DNA of 64,000 nt from Streptomyces sp. A1136 (lineage in GTDB: Bacteria > Actinomycetota > Actinomycetes > Streptomycetales > Streptomycetaceae), in the NCBI RefSeq assembly GCF_004795055.1, contig NZ_SSBJ01000008.1:62001-126000 (forward strand), written 5' to 3'. The notes under the pieces are model-generated. The model saw only the letters and a list, made by a program, of their open reading frames with translations. It was not told where the DNA came from and made no database searches. Below, in pieces: positions 8,075 through 17,014 of the stretch. Each line of letters starts with the position of its first letter. Within the stretch, counting starts at the first letter, position 1. Both the position numbers and the translations under genes were made by a program.

Positions 8075-8428
8075 ATGACGATGACTCCGACTGAGATCTC
8101 CGAGACCTACTTCACCGCCTGGGAGGCGGGCGACTTCGACACCATGAGCACCCTGCTCGCCCCCGACGTCGACTTCGTCGGCACGCTCGGAACCGCGCGG
8201 GGCGCCGAGGAGTGCCTACAGGGCCTCAAGCGCATGGGGCAGATGCTGGAACGGATCGAGGTCCACGCGCGCGTCGCCACCGACACCGACGTGATCACAT
8301 GGTTCGACCTGTACGTGCCCGGCGCGCCGGCCACCCCCACCGCCAACTGGAGCCACGTGGAGGACGGCAGGATCACCCGCATTCGCGTCACCTTCGACCC
8401 CCGGTCCATCCTCACGACCCTCACCTGA
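8075..8428 (+). CDS. SnoaL/NTF2-like domain protein
   Basis: A 117-aa single-domain protein of the NTF2-like cone fold: helix SETYFTAWEAGDFDTMSTLLAPDVDFVG, central strands, and the terminal strand HVEDGRITRIRVTFDPR typical of SnoaL-like proteins. The family includes small isomerases, dehydratases and ligand-binding proteins, so the reaction cannot be assigned. The start is ATG 8075 or, better spaced from GGAG at 8069, ATG 8081. The TTG at 8039 lies inside the operator and is rejected. It is divergent from lysR and presumably controlled by it. Confidence 0.8.
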   Translation: MTMTPTEISETYFTAWEAGDFDTMSTLLAPDVDFVGTLGTARGAEECLQGLKRMGQMLERIEVHARVATDTDVITWFDLYVPGAPATPTANWSHVEDGRITRIRVTFDPRSILTTLT

Positions 8429-8598
8429 CCGCCACCCCCGCCGGCAGTCCACGCCCCCGGCCGCCGTCCGGTCCCCGAGTGCGACGGGCACGTCACGGAA
8501 CTGCCACAACGGGGGCCCGGGAGAACCCCGAGGGGCGTGGCGGCGTGTCCGATGGCAAGTGCCGGCGCGGGACCGGTCGGGAACATCGGGGAGACCTC

Positions 8599-9297
8599 AT
8601 GCAGTACTCAGCAGGCGTCGGCCGGACCGCAGGGGCACTGGCGGCGGCGGTGGCGGTCACCGCCCTGATGACGGGCTGTACGCCGACCGGCGCGGACGCC
8701 GCGATCGCCAAGCCGTCGTCCACGTCGTCGACGCCGTCGGCGCCCGCGGCCCCGGAGCCGGCCAAGCCGGCCCCCACCGGCGGTACGTCCGCCGGCGGCG
8801 GCACCGGTCACGTCACGCCGAGCCCCTCGGCTCCCGGCCCGGTCGGCGGCGCCAAGGCCTGCACGATCGACCAGATCAAGGTTTCCGCGGCCCACCAGGC
8901 CGATGTCCGACCGCCGGGTACGGGCACGGGGGCGGCCGTCGTCTCGGTCACCAACACCGCGAAGAGCCCCTGCACGCTCCACGGCTTCCCCACGGTCGCC
9001 GGCGCCGGCAACGGCTCGCCCGACCACAACGTCCCGCTGGCCACCACCACCAGCGGTTCGGCCGCCACGGTGTCCCTCGTCGCGGGCGCCCGCGCGTGGA
9101 CCAAGCTCACCTTCGTCAACGTGCAGGGTGAGGCCGACGGCTACTGCGTGTCCGGCGCCACGCCCGCCTCCTTCCCCACGCTCGTCCTGGGCGTTCCCGG
9201 CGCGGGCTCGCACCAGATCTCCATGGACGACGGCGTCTTCGCGGAGTGCGACAACAAGGTGACCGTCACCGCCTTCTCCGCGACCAAACCCTCCTGA
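8599..9297 (+). CDS. DUF4232-type lipoprotein
   Basis: This 232-aa protein has a lipoprotein signal: hydrophobic AAAVAVTALMTG followed by the lipidated Cys at residue 28 (LMTGC). A Ser/Pro/Ala-rich linker runs to about residue 88. The C-terminal domain (residues 90-232), starting KACTIDQIKVS and containing GAAVVSVTNTAKSPCTLHGFP, matches the DUF4232 beta-sandwich of actinobacterial cell-surface lipoproteins, with four Cys likely in disulfides. A strong GGGGAGA precedes the ATG. It is probably anchored to the outer face of the membrane; its role is unknown. Confidence 0.85.
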   Translation: MQYSAGVGRTAGALAAAVAVTALMTGCTPTGADAAIAKPSSTSSTPSAPAAPEPAKPAPTGGTSAGGGTGHVTPSPSAPGPVGGAKACTIDQIKVSAAHQADVRPPGTGTGAAVVSVTNTAKSPCTLHGFPTVAGAGNGSPDHNVPLATTTSGSAATVSLVAGARAWTKLTFVNVQGEADGYCVSGATPASFPTLVLGVPGAGSHQISMDDGVFAECDNKVTVTAFSATKPS

Positions 9298-9307
9298 GGA
9301 CCGGTCC

Positions 9308-10294
9308 CTACGACGCGGTCGCGGCCTCGGAGTACTTCTTGACGAGCTCGTAGGAGCGCAGGCGGTCACCGAGGTCGTGGACCGGCGTGGTCACCATCAG
9401 TTCGTCCGCCCCGGTCTCGCGCACCAGCCGGTCGAGCCGGTGCACGACGCTCTCTGGCGTCCCGACGGCCTGCTGCGCCCGGAAATGGGCCAGCGCAGCC
9501 CGCTCCTCCTCCGTGAAGGGGTGGGCCGCGGCCTGCGCCGGGGTGGGGAAGGGTACGTCGCTCACCCCCTTGAGGAGTCCGGCCTTGACGACGTCCATCG
9601 GTCCCACGCGCCACACGGCTTCTTCCTCCGTGTCCGCGCACACCGCCTCGACGCACAGCAGCACCCGAGGCCGCTCGCACCACCGGGACGGGGTGAAGTC
9701 CGCGCGGTAACGCTCCAGTACCGCATGAGTGTTGTCCGGCCGGATGTGGTGCGCCACGGCGACCGGCAGGCCGAGTGCCGCCGCGAGAGCGGCGCCCGCG
9801 GCGCTGGAGGCCAACAGCCAAGGCTCCGGCAGCGGGCGTACGGCCACCTCGTCCACCAGGTAGGACAGGATCGAGGCCACGTCGCTCCCGTACTCCGCGT
9901 CGGTCGTCGGTCCGGCGCCGCGGCGAAGCGCCCGCGCGATGGCCTCGTCGAAGGTGCCGGGGCCGCGGCCGATGCCCAGGTCGACGCGGCCCTCGTGCAG
10001 GGCGGCCAACGTCCCGAACTGCTCCGCCAGCATGAGAGGGGCGTGGTTGGGGGCCAGCACCCCGCCCGAGCCGAGACGGACGACCGAGGTCATGGCGGCG
10101 GCGTGCGCGATCAGCACGACCGGCGGGAACGCACCGATCGCGGGCGAGTGGTGGTGCTCGGCATACCAGATCCGGTGGTATCCCAGCCGTTCCAGTCCCT
10201 GTGCGAAGGCCGCGGTGTCCCGCAAGGTGTCCACGGCGCCGGTGCCCGTCTGGACCATCGCGACTTCCAGCGCTGAAAGAGGTACGTCAAGCAT
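9308..10294 (-). CDS. LLM-class flavin-dependent oxidoreductase (MsnO8-like)
   Basis: A 328-aa bacterial luciferase-like monooxygenase. Starting at ATG 10294 gives MLDVPLSALEVAMVQTGTG, the usual opening of the short MsnO8-type group; the open frame extends 43 codons upstream without support. Visible family motifs are RIWYAEHHHSPAIG near residue 50, VRLGSGGVLAPNHAPLMLAEQFGTL and RVDLGIGRGPGTFDEA. These enzymes use reduced FMN to oxidise small substrates, but the substrate is rarely known. It is convergent with the lipoprotein gene (10 bp) and divergent from the methyltransferase. Confidence 0.9.
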   Translation of the reverse strand: MLDVPLSALEVAMVQTGTGAVDTLRDTAAFAQGLERLGYHRIWYAEHHHSPAIGAFPPVVLIAHAAAMTSVVRLGSGGVLAPNHAPLMLAEQFGTLAALHEGRVDLGIGRGPGTFDEAIARALRRGAGPTTDAEYGSDVASILSYLVDEVAVRPLPEPWLLASSAAGAALAAALGLPVAVAHHIRPDNTHAVLERYRADFTPSRWCERPRVLLCVEAVCADTEEEAVWRVGPMDVVKAGLLKGVSDVPFPTPAQAAAHPFTEEERAALAHFRAQQAVGTPESVVHRLDRLVRETGADELMVTTPVHDLGDRLRSYELVKKYSEAATAS

Positions 10295-10518
10295 GGCGCC
10301 AGCATAGTGATCACCCGTTCGGCGGGAAGCTCGTTGATCACTTTTGCGCCACGGGCGGGCGGGTGCCCTACCCGGCCGTGTGAAGCGGTCGATTCCGGCC
10401 GTCCTGGGATCGACACAGGCCACGGGTCCGCGCCCCGCACCGGGCGGGGGCGCGGGTGGTGCCAGACTGGCCGGGTCGGTACGGCCGCGCTTCGCCCGTT
10501 ACCAGGAGGTGTCACGAG

Positions 10519-11352
10519 GTGGCGTTCGGTGCCCAGGAGTCCTTCCCCGTCATGCGGCCCGCGGTGCGGGAGACGTACGGACCCGCGGACCTCAGCAGGG
10601 AGCCGGTCTTCGCCGGCGGGTTCATCAACTTCGGCTACTGGCGGGGGATCGATCTGAAGGCCCCGCTCGGTGAGGCGGAGCGCGTCCGCAGCCAGCAGGA
10701 CCTCTACCGGCGGGTCCTGGACGCCGCGGCGCCGCTGCGGGGACAGCGGGTGCTCGAAGTGGGCTGCGGGCTCGGGATGGGCTGCGCGCTGGCCCTGCGC
10801 GAACACGGTCCCGCCCACGTCACCGGCATGGACATCCACCCCGCCCAGCTGGGGCGGGCCCGTGAGGCGCACGCGCGCCTCCTGGAGGAGGTACCGCGGC
10901 GGTTGGAATTCGAGCAGGGCGCGGCGGAGCACATGCCCTTCGAGGACGGCGCCTTCGACGTCGTCGTCAGCGTGGAGGCCGCACAGCACTTCCCGGACCT
11001 GGTCGCCTTCGCGCAAGAGGCGGCGCGCGTGCTGCGTCCGGGCGGACGGGTCGCCGTCGCCAGCTTCTTCGCCGCGGATGACGCTCCGGCCCGGGACGAG
11101 GAACTGGCGCGGCTGCTGGACACCTACGCGAAGGGCCTGGACATCGCACGCCCGGTGACGGCGCTCACGGACGCGCTCACCGCGTCCGGGCTCTCGGGGG
11201 CGCGGGCCGAGTCGATCGGCCCGCAGGTCTGGGCCGGCTGGGACGCGTGGCTGTCGCGCCTGTGGGCGCCGGACACCTGGCCGCGGAACTTCCTGCGGGC
11301 GTACGAGCGGCGGATCCTGGACTACTACGTCGTCACCGCACGCCGCCCCTAG
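10519..11352 (+). CDS. Class I SAM-dependent methyltransferase
   Basis: A 277-aa protein begun at GTG 10519, nine bases after AGGAGG. The SAM-binding core has motif I VLEVGCGLGMG near residue 76, the acidic strand end GMDIHPAQ near 100, motif II-like FDVVVSVEAAQHF near 145 and LRPGGRVAVASFF near 170. Before the core is GFINFGYWRG, a segment seen in small-molecule O- or C-methyltransferases of natural-product pathways. No biosynthetic neighbours are present, so the substrate is unknown. It stands alone, divergent from the LLM oxidoreductase and 124 bp before the SpoIIE phosphatase gene. Confidence 0.85.
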   Translation: MAFGAQESFPVMRPAVRETYGPADLSREPVFAGGFINFGYWRGIDLKAPLGEAERVRSQQDLYRRVLDAAAPLRGQRVLEVGCGLGMGCALALREHGPAHVTGMDIHPAQLGRAREAHARLLEEVPRRLEFEQGAAEHMPFEDGAFDVVVSVEAAQHFPDLVAFAQEAARVLRPGGRVAVASFFAADDAPARDEELARLLDTYAKGLDIARPVTALTDALTASGLSGARAESIGPQVWAGWDAWLSRLWAPDTWPRNFLRAYERRILDYYVVTARRP

Positions 11353-11476
11353 GGCGGCCCCGGGCGGCGCCGGCGTCCCCTCGGCGCGTGTTCCGACTCG
11401 CCCGGATGGTCGCGGGGGCGACAGCATGGAGAGAGGGCGGTCGGCGGGACGCACCCGGGAGGAGGCGATACGGCCA

Positions 11477-13921
11477 GTGAGCGGTCCTCGCTTTGCGTTC
11501 TGCGGGGCTGAGCTCGCCGCTGTCTACGTGGTCGCCGACCAGGGCAGGGAACTCCACCTGGCCGAATTGACCGGAAACCGCGGCATCCTCTACGGACTGC
11601 CCGCGATCCTCGCCGTGGGCGGCCACTCGCCCACCGCCGACGCCTTCCGCTCCGGTCGGCCGCTGTGGCTGACTCCCAGGGAACTCGCCACCTTCATCGA
11701 GCGCGATCCCCACCACTTCCCGACGCAGGTCCGGGACGGTGCCCCCAACTCGCCGGCCAGGATCTCGCTGGGCGCGCTGCCCCTGGGACACGGCGACCAT
11801 GAGCTCGGTTGTCTGATCGTGGCCGGGGAGGTAGGGAACGGTTTCAGCGCCGACGACCGCAGCCTCCTGGAGCTGTACGCCGATCAGGTGGCCGCCGGAC
11901 TCGCGTCGGTAGCCGCGCGCGTCCCCGGACGTGAGGCCCCCCAGGCACATCTGAGTCAGTCCCTGGTGCCCCACCAGGGCGGCGCGTTCATCGTGGACCT
12001 GGGCACCGGGCGCATGGAGGCCCACGCGCACGTGCTGGAACTGCTCGGGCTGCCTCCGGAGCAGTTCGACGGACAGGTGGAGACCCTGCTCGCGTGCGCC
12101 GTCCCCGACGACATGCCCGCGCTGATGGCGATCGTGGAACCGGACCGGCTGGTCGCCGCCGGACAGCAACTGGCGTTCCGTATCCGCCGCCCGAACGGCG
12201 AACTGCGCTGGCTGGGGCTGCGGTGCCGCGTGGAGGTGGACTCCGACGGCATGCCGCGGCGGGTCCTGGGTGTGGTGGCCGACGCCACCTACCTGCGCCC
12301 CAGCGCCGACGAGGTCTCCCTCGTGCAACGGCTGTCGGCGACGCTGGCGGGAGCCGCGACCATCCGGGAGGTCAGCCGGCTGGTGGTCGCCTCGCTGCGC
12401 GAGCCGCTCGGCGCCTCCCGGGTCGCGATCGGCGAACTGGAGCCCGAACGGCTCATCGTCACCGCCCTCGATCCCCCGGAGCCCGATGCCTGGCCCGAGG
12501 TCTGGCGCGCCGAATGGCGGTCCGAGTGGCCCGACGCGCCGCTCAGTGACCTGCCCACCCTGCAGGGCGCGCTGCGCGGGGGGCACCTGAGTCTGTGGCC
12601 GCCGGGCGCGGACCTGGAACCCGGTCTTCTGGGCGTGGGGCCCGGCGGACTCGCGGTGGTTCCGCTGCCCGCGGACGGCCGGTTGGTCGGGGTGTGCCTG
12701 GTGGGCTGGGACGCGGAGCACCGGTTCGGCCCGGAGGAGCGGTCATTGCTGACCGCGACCGCGGGGCTGGCGGGGCAGGCACTGGTGCGTGCCCACGCGC
12801 TGGACGCGGGCCACGAACTCGCCACCATGCTCCAGCGCAGTCTGCTGCCCCGTAAGCTCCCGGAGCTGCCGGGCGGCGTCGCCGTCGCCCGCTACCTGCC
12901 GGCGACGGCCGGACTGGAGGTCGGCGGCGACTGGTACGACGTCATTCCGCTCGCCGACGGTCATGTGGCGTTCGTCATCGGGGACGTACAGGGGCACAGC
13001 GCGGGAGCCGCCACCATCATGGGCCAGATGCGTACGGCGGTCAGGGCCTACGCGGTGGAGGGCCACCCGCCCGATGTGGTGGTGGCGCGGGCCAACCGGC
13101 TGCTCGTCGGCATGGAGACCGATCTCTTCGCCACCTGCGGGTACGTGGACTTGGACATGGAGGAGGGCATCGCCAAGGTGGTACGGGCCGGCCATCTGCC
13201 GCCGATTCTGCGCCGTCCCGACGGCGTCACCGAGGAGATGACCGTCGAGGGCGGCCCTCCGCTGGGAGTGCTCGCGGAGGCCGAATACCCAATGACCGAG
13301 GTGGGGTTGGTCCCGGGAACCCTGCTCGTCCTGCTGACGGACGGTCTGGTCGAGTCCGCCAGGCTTCCCCTGGAGGAGGGCATGCGGCGGGTGTGCGGCG
13401 TGCTCGCCGCGGCCAACCCGGTCGATGCCGGAGGGGTCGCCGACGAGTTGGTCGTCGGCGTGGGCCGCCGCGACGACGACGTGGCATTGCTGTTGCTGCG
13501 CTACGACGGCGCCCGGGGCCGGCCGATGCGGACCCACTGGACGGTGTGGCGGGTACCCAACGCGGTCCTGCACGCGCGCCGCTTCACCACGCGCACCCTG
13601 CGGTCCTGGGGGGTGGAGGAGGAGCTGGACTCGGCTCTGCTGGTCGTGTCCGAGCTGGTCACCAACGCCATCGCGCACACGCAGGGCGAGGTGGGGATGG
13701 ATCTGACCCTGTCGGCGGACCGGTTGCGGATCGCCGTGAACGACGCGTCGCCGCGCAGCCCGGTCAAACCGGTATGGGTGAGCTGGGAGTCGACCGGCGG
13801 TCGCGGACTGCTCATCGTCGAGGCCACGACGGCGGCCTGGGGTTCGGTCCCGCTCAGCGGCGGCAAGCAGGTGTGGGCCGAGATCCCCTGGCGGCGCGCG
13901 GACGGCGGGAACACGGGATGA
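11477..13921 (+). CDS. GAF-PAS-GAF-SpoIIE phosphatase-HATPase regulator
   Basis: An 814-aa multidomain signalling protein. I place the start at GTG 11477 behind AGGAGG; ATG 11426 would add 17 residues. In order: GAF-like domain (1-150), PAS domain (155-275, with RIRRPNGELRWLGLRCR), second GAF (285-450), PP2C/SpoIIE phosphatase (465-665, GGDWYDVIPLADGHVAFVIG and VLLTDGLVESA metal sites), and a C-terminal RsbW-type ATPase domain (690-810, SELVTNAIAHTQGE, STGGRGLLIVE). Streptomyces has many such proteins; known relatives set sigma-factor activity by dephosphorylating anti-anti-sigma proteins while the kinase half acts as anti-sigma factor. No anti-anti-sigma partner is adjacent. Confidence 0.9.
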   Translation: MSGPRFAFCGAELAAVYVVADQGRELHLAELTGNRGILYGLPAILAVGGHSPTADAFRSGRPLWLTPRELATFIERDPHHFPTQVRDGAPNSPARISLGALPLGHGDHELGCLIVAGEVGNGFSADDRSLLELYADQVAAGLASVAARVPGREAPQAHLSQSLVPHQGGAFIVDLGTGRMEAHAHVLELLGLPPEQFDGQVETLLACAVPDDMPALMAIVEPDRLVAAGQQLAFRIRRPNGELRWLGLRCRVEVDSDGMPRRVLGVVADATYLRPSADEVSLVQRLSATLAGAATIREVSRLVVASLREPLGASRVAIGELEPERLIVTALDPPEPDAWPEVWRAEWRSEWPDAPLSDLPTLQGALRGGHLSLWPPGADLEPGLLGVGPGGLAVVPLPADGRLVGVCLVGWDAEHRFGPEERSLLTATAGLAGQALVRAHALDAGHELATMLQRSLLPRKLPELPGGVAVARYLPATAGLEVGGDWYDVIPLADGHVAFVIGDVQGHSAGAATIMGQMRTAVRAYAVEGHPPDVVVARANRLLVGMETDLFATCGYVDLDMEEGIAKVVRAGHLPPILRRPDGVTEEMTVEGGPPLGVLAEAEYPMTEVGLVPGTLLVLLTDGLVESARLPLEEGMRRVCGVLAAANPVDAGGVADELVVGVGRRDDDVALLLLRYDGARGRPMRTHWTVWRVPNAVLHARRFTTRTLRSWGVEEELDSALLVVSELVTNAIAHTQGEVGMDLTLSADRLRIAVNDASPRSPVKPVWVSWESTGGRGLLIVEATTAAWGSVPLSGGKQVWAEIPWRRADGGNTG

Positions 13922-13948
13922 GCCTTCTCGCGTCGGTCGGGTGAGGCG

Positions 13949-13966
13949 ATTGTTAACGCTAACAAT
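13949..13966. promoter_or_regulatory. LacI-type operator O1 (arabinose importer)
   Basis: ATTGTTA-acgc-TAACAAT, an inverted repeat with 7-bp arms. The inner 14 bases TGTTAACGCTAACA (13951-13964) differ at one position from the perfect operator upstream of araB. It lies about 290 bp before the importer start and about 102 bp upstream of the second site. Confidence 0.75.
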
Positions 13967-14039
13967 TCTGCCGTCAAGCCCGTCGCCGATCATGCCCCGA
14001 CCGCCCCCCGCGCTATACGCAACGGTGATCTCCGAGCCC

Positions 14040-14068
14040 TTGACGCGGTTTCTGTGAGCGTTAACACT
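14040..14068 (+). promoter_or_regulatory. Importer promoter with LacI-type operator O2
   Basis: TTGACG (14040-14045), 17 bp, then AACACT (14063-14068). The operator TGTGAGCGTTAACA (14053-14066) matches the araB operator at 12 of 14 positions and overlaps the -10 exactly as at araB. Transcripts would carry about 185 nt of leader before the GTG at 14259. Apart from these sites, the gap 13922-14258 shows nothing notable. Confidence 0.65.
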
Positions 14069-14258
14069 CATGTAACGCCAGCCCCGAGCGGCACCCATCC
14101 GGGCCGCCGGCGGGTCCACTCACCCCGCCGCCCGGTCGGCCGCACCGACCCCGAGCGAATCCGGCCACCTCCCGCCCCCGGCCGGCGCTCGACCCCGCTC
14201 GATCCGATCCGAGGCTTCGCCGAGGTCGCGTCGACCGCGTTTCACCACTGGAGGAAGA

Positions 14259-15356
14259 GTGCGAAAGGTTTTGACGGGCCTCGCCGCCGCGGGCCTCACC
14301 TTGGCCCTGACGGCATGCGGCCAGAGCGCCAACGGCGTCGGTGACGGAGCGAAGGGCGCAGACGCCAAGGGCGGTCTCGTCGGCATCGCGATGCCCACGA
14401 AGTCGTCGGAGCGCTGGATCAACGACGGCGACAACATGGTCAAGCAGTTCCAGGCCAAGGGCTACAAGACCGACCTGCAATACGGCGACAACGTAGTCGA
14501 GAACCAGGTGTCGCAGATCGAAAACATGATCACCAAGGGGGCCAAGCTGCTGGTCGTCGCCGCCATCGACGGCTCCTCGCTCACCAACGTCCTCCACCGG
14601 GCCGCCGAGGCGAAGATCCCCGTGATCTCCTACGACCGTCTTATCCGCGGCACCGGGGACGTCGACTACTACGCGACCTTCGACAACTTCAAAGTCGGTG
14701 TGCTGCAAGGCACTTACATCGTCGACAAGCTGGACCTCGCGAACGGCAAGGGGCCGTTCAACATCGAGCTGTTCGCCGGCTCGCCGGACGACAACAACGC
14801 CACCTTCTTCTTCCAGGGCGCCATGAGCGTGCTCCAGCCGTACATCGACCAGAAGAAGCTGGTCGTCCAGAGCGGTCAGACGGGCTTCAACCAGGTCGCC
14901 ACCCTGCGCTGGGACGGCGGCGTCGCCCAGTCCCGGATGGACAACCTGCTCAGCAAGTCGTACACCTCCGCCCGGGTCGACGCCGTGCTCTCCCCCTACG
15001 ACGGCATCTCCATCGGCATCCTGTCCTCCCTCAAGGGAGTCGGCTACGGCGGCTCGGGCAAGGCGCTTCCGATCGTCACCGGCCAGGACGCCGAGCTGGC
15101 CTCGGTGAAGTCCCTCATCGCGGGCGAGCAGACGCAGACCGTCTACAAGGACACCCGCGAGCTGGCCAAGGTCGCGGTGCAGATGGGGGACGCGCTGCTC
15201 ACCGGCGGCAAGCCCCAGGTCAACGACACCAAGCAGTACGACAACGGGGTCAAGGTCGTCCCGGCCTTCCTGCTGCCGCCGGTCAGCGTCGACAAGGAGA
15301 ACTACCGGAAGGTCCTGGTCGACGGCGGGCAGTACACCGCCGACCAGCTCAAGTAA
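14259..15356 (+). CDS. chvE: Sugar ABC transporter substrate-binding lipoprotein (ChvE-like)
   Basis: A 365-aa binding protein with a lipoprotein signal ending LTACGQS (Cys at residue 20), so it is anchored outside the membrane. The mature sequence ([21 protein letters not shown], then [35 protein letters not shown]) is the ChvE/multiple-monosaccharide-binding type, which binds aldopyranoses including arabinose, galactose and glucose. It starts at GTG after GAGGAAGAG. It heads an importer operon with mmsA/gguA-like ATPase and permease genes. The operators shared with araBDA argue for L-arabinose as the main ligand. Confidence 0.9.
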   Translation: MRKVLTGLAAAGLTLALTACGQSANGVGDGAKGADAKGGLVGIAMPTKSSERWINDGDNMVKQFQAKGYKTDLQYGDNVVENQVSQIENMITKGAKLLVVAAIDGSSLTNVLHRAAEAKIPVISYDRLIRGTGDVDYYATFDNFKVGVLQGTYIVDKLDLANGKGPFNIELFAGSPDDNNATFFFQGAMSVLQPYIDQKKLVVQSGQTGFNQVATLRWDGGVAQSRMDNLLSKSYTSARVDAVLSPYDGISIGILSSLKGVGYGGSGKALPIVTGQDAELASVKSLIAGEQTQTVYKDTRELAKVAVQMGDALLTGGKPQVNDTKQYDNGVKVVPAFLLPPVSVDKENYRKVLVDGGQYTADQLK

Positions 15357-15463
15357 CCCCCGCGCCCCGCACGCGGGGTCGCACCAGAGCCGGGCGCGTC
15401 CGGGCGGGGCCGTCGACCTGACAGGCCCCGCCCGCCGCGCCCCTGTCGAACGGATGCACCACC

Positions 15464-17011
15464 ATGGCCGGACCCGTCCTAGAGATGCGTTCGATCAGCA
15501 AGTCGTTCCCGGGTGTCAAAGCGCTCTCCGACGTCAACCTGAGCGTCGCCCCCGGTGAAGTCCACGCCGTCTGCGGTGAGAACGGCGCCGGGAAGTCCAC
15601 CCTGATGAAGGTGCTCAGCGGGGTCCACCCGCACGGCTCCTACGAGGGCGAGATCCTCTTCCAGGGCGAGCCCTGCGCCTTCAGGGACATCCGGGCCAGC
15701 GAACAGCGCGGCATCGTCATCATCCACCAGGAACTCGCCCTGGTTCCGTACCTCTCCATCGCCGAGAACGTCTTCCTCGGCAACGAGCACGCCACCCGGG
15801 GCATCATCAGCTGGAACAAGACGCTCACCCACGCCACGGCGCTGCTGCGGCGGGTGGGCCTGGACGAGAGTCCGCACACCCGGGTCGCCGACATCGGCGT
15901 GGGCAAGCAGCAGTTGATCGAGATCGCCAAGGCGCTCGCCAAGGAGGTCAAGCTGCTGATCCTGGACGAGCCCACGGCCGCCCTCAACGGCGAGGACAGC
16001 CGCAAGCTCCTCGACCTCATCCTGGAGCTCAAGGCCCAGGGGATCTCCTGCATCCTCATCTCACACAAGCTGGGTGAGATAGCCCAGGTCGCCGACTCGG
16101 TGACGATCCTGCGTGACGGCCGGACCATCGAGACCATCGCGGTCGGCACGGAGGGCATCTCCGAGGACCGGATCATCCGGGGCATGGTCGGCCGCGATCT
16201 GGAGCACCGCTATCCCGAGCGTACCCCCGAGGTGGGCGAGGTCGTCTTCGCCGTCGAGGGTTGGACCGTTCAACACCCCATCGACCACCAGCGCAACGTC
16301 GTCGAGGGGGTGTCGCTCCAGGTGCGGCGCGGCGAGATCGTCGGCATCGCGGGCCTGATGGGCGCGGGCCGCACCGAGCTCGCGATGAGCGTCTTCGGCC
16401 GCTCGTACGGGCGCCATACCGGGGGCCGGGTGCTGATGAACGGCAAGGAGATCCGCACCCGCAGCGTCCCGGAGGCGATCGGCCACGGCCTCGCGTACGT
16501 CACCGAGGACCGCAAACACCTCGGGCTGAACCTGATGGACGGCATCAGCCGCAACATCTCGCTGAGCGCGCTCGGCAAGGTCGCCCGGCGCGGCTGGGTG
16601 AGCGAGCACGAGGAGACCCGGGTCGCGGAGTCCTTCCGCGCGGCCATGCGCATCAAGGCACCGTCGGTGTTCGCGCAGACCGGGAAGCTCAGCGGCGGCA
16701 ACCAGCAGAAGGTCGTCCTCAGCAAGTGGATCTTCTCCGAGCCGGAGGTGCTGATCCTCGACGAACCCACCCGGGGCATCGACGTCGGCGCGAAGGCCGA
16801 GATCTACGCGGTGATCGCCGAACTCGCGGCCCAGGGCAAGGCGGTGCTGATCATCTCCTCCGAACTCCCCGAGCTGCTCGGCATGTGCGACCGCATCTAC
16901 ACGATGGCCGAGGGCCGGCTCACCGGCGAGGTGGACCGCGCGGACGCGACCCAGGAATCACTCATGCGCCTCATGACCGTGAGCGCTGCGACCCGGAACG
17001 AGCAGGTGTAG
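15464..17011 (+). CDS. mmsA: Sugar ABC transporter ATPase, double cassette (MmsA/GguA type)
   Basis: A 515-aa ATPase with two fused nucleotide-binding domains. The first has Walker [10 protein letters not shown] near residue 40 and Walker [12 protein letters not shown] near 165; the second has the degenerate P-loop GLMGAGRTE near 300, signature [13 protein letters not shown] near 408 and Walker [13 protein letters not shown] near 430. Fused cassettes with one weak P-loop are normal for monosaccharide importers of the carbohydrate uptake 2 class. It lies 107 bp after the binding-protein gene and 3 bp before the permease gene, as in mmsAB/gguAB operons. Confidence 0.95.
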   Translation: MAGPVLEMRSISKSFPGVKALSDVNLSVAPGEVHAVCGENGAGKSTLMKVLSGVHPHGSYEGEILFQGEPCAFRDIRASEQRGIVIIHQELALVPYLSIAENVFLGNEHATRGIISWNKTLTHATALLRRVGLDESPHTRVADIGVGKQQLIEIAKALAKEVKLLILDEPTAALNGEDSRKLLDLILELKAQGISCILISHKLGEIAQVADSVTILRDGRTIETIAVGTEGISEDRIIRGMVGRDLEHRYPERTPEVGEVVFAVEGWTVQHPIDHQRNVVEGVSLQVRRGEIVGIAGLMGAGRTELAMSVFGRSYGRHTGGRVLMNGKEIRTRSVPEAIGHGLAYVTEDRKHLGLNLMDGISRNISLSALGKVARRGWVSEHEETRVAESFRAAMRIKAPSVFAQTGKLSGGNQQKVVLSKWIFSEPEVLILDEPTRGIDVGAKAEIYAVIAELAAQGKAVLIISSELPELLGMCDRIYTMAEGRLTGEVDRADATQESLMRLMTVSAATRNEQV

Positions 17012-17014
17012 GGC

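Noticed and set aside
10456..11352. Natural-product cluster around the methyltransferase and LLM oxidoreductase
   Set aside because: The two genes are divergent and no synthase, ligase or cyclase is adjacent; both families are common as orphans.
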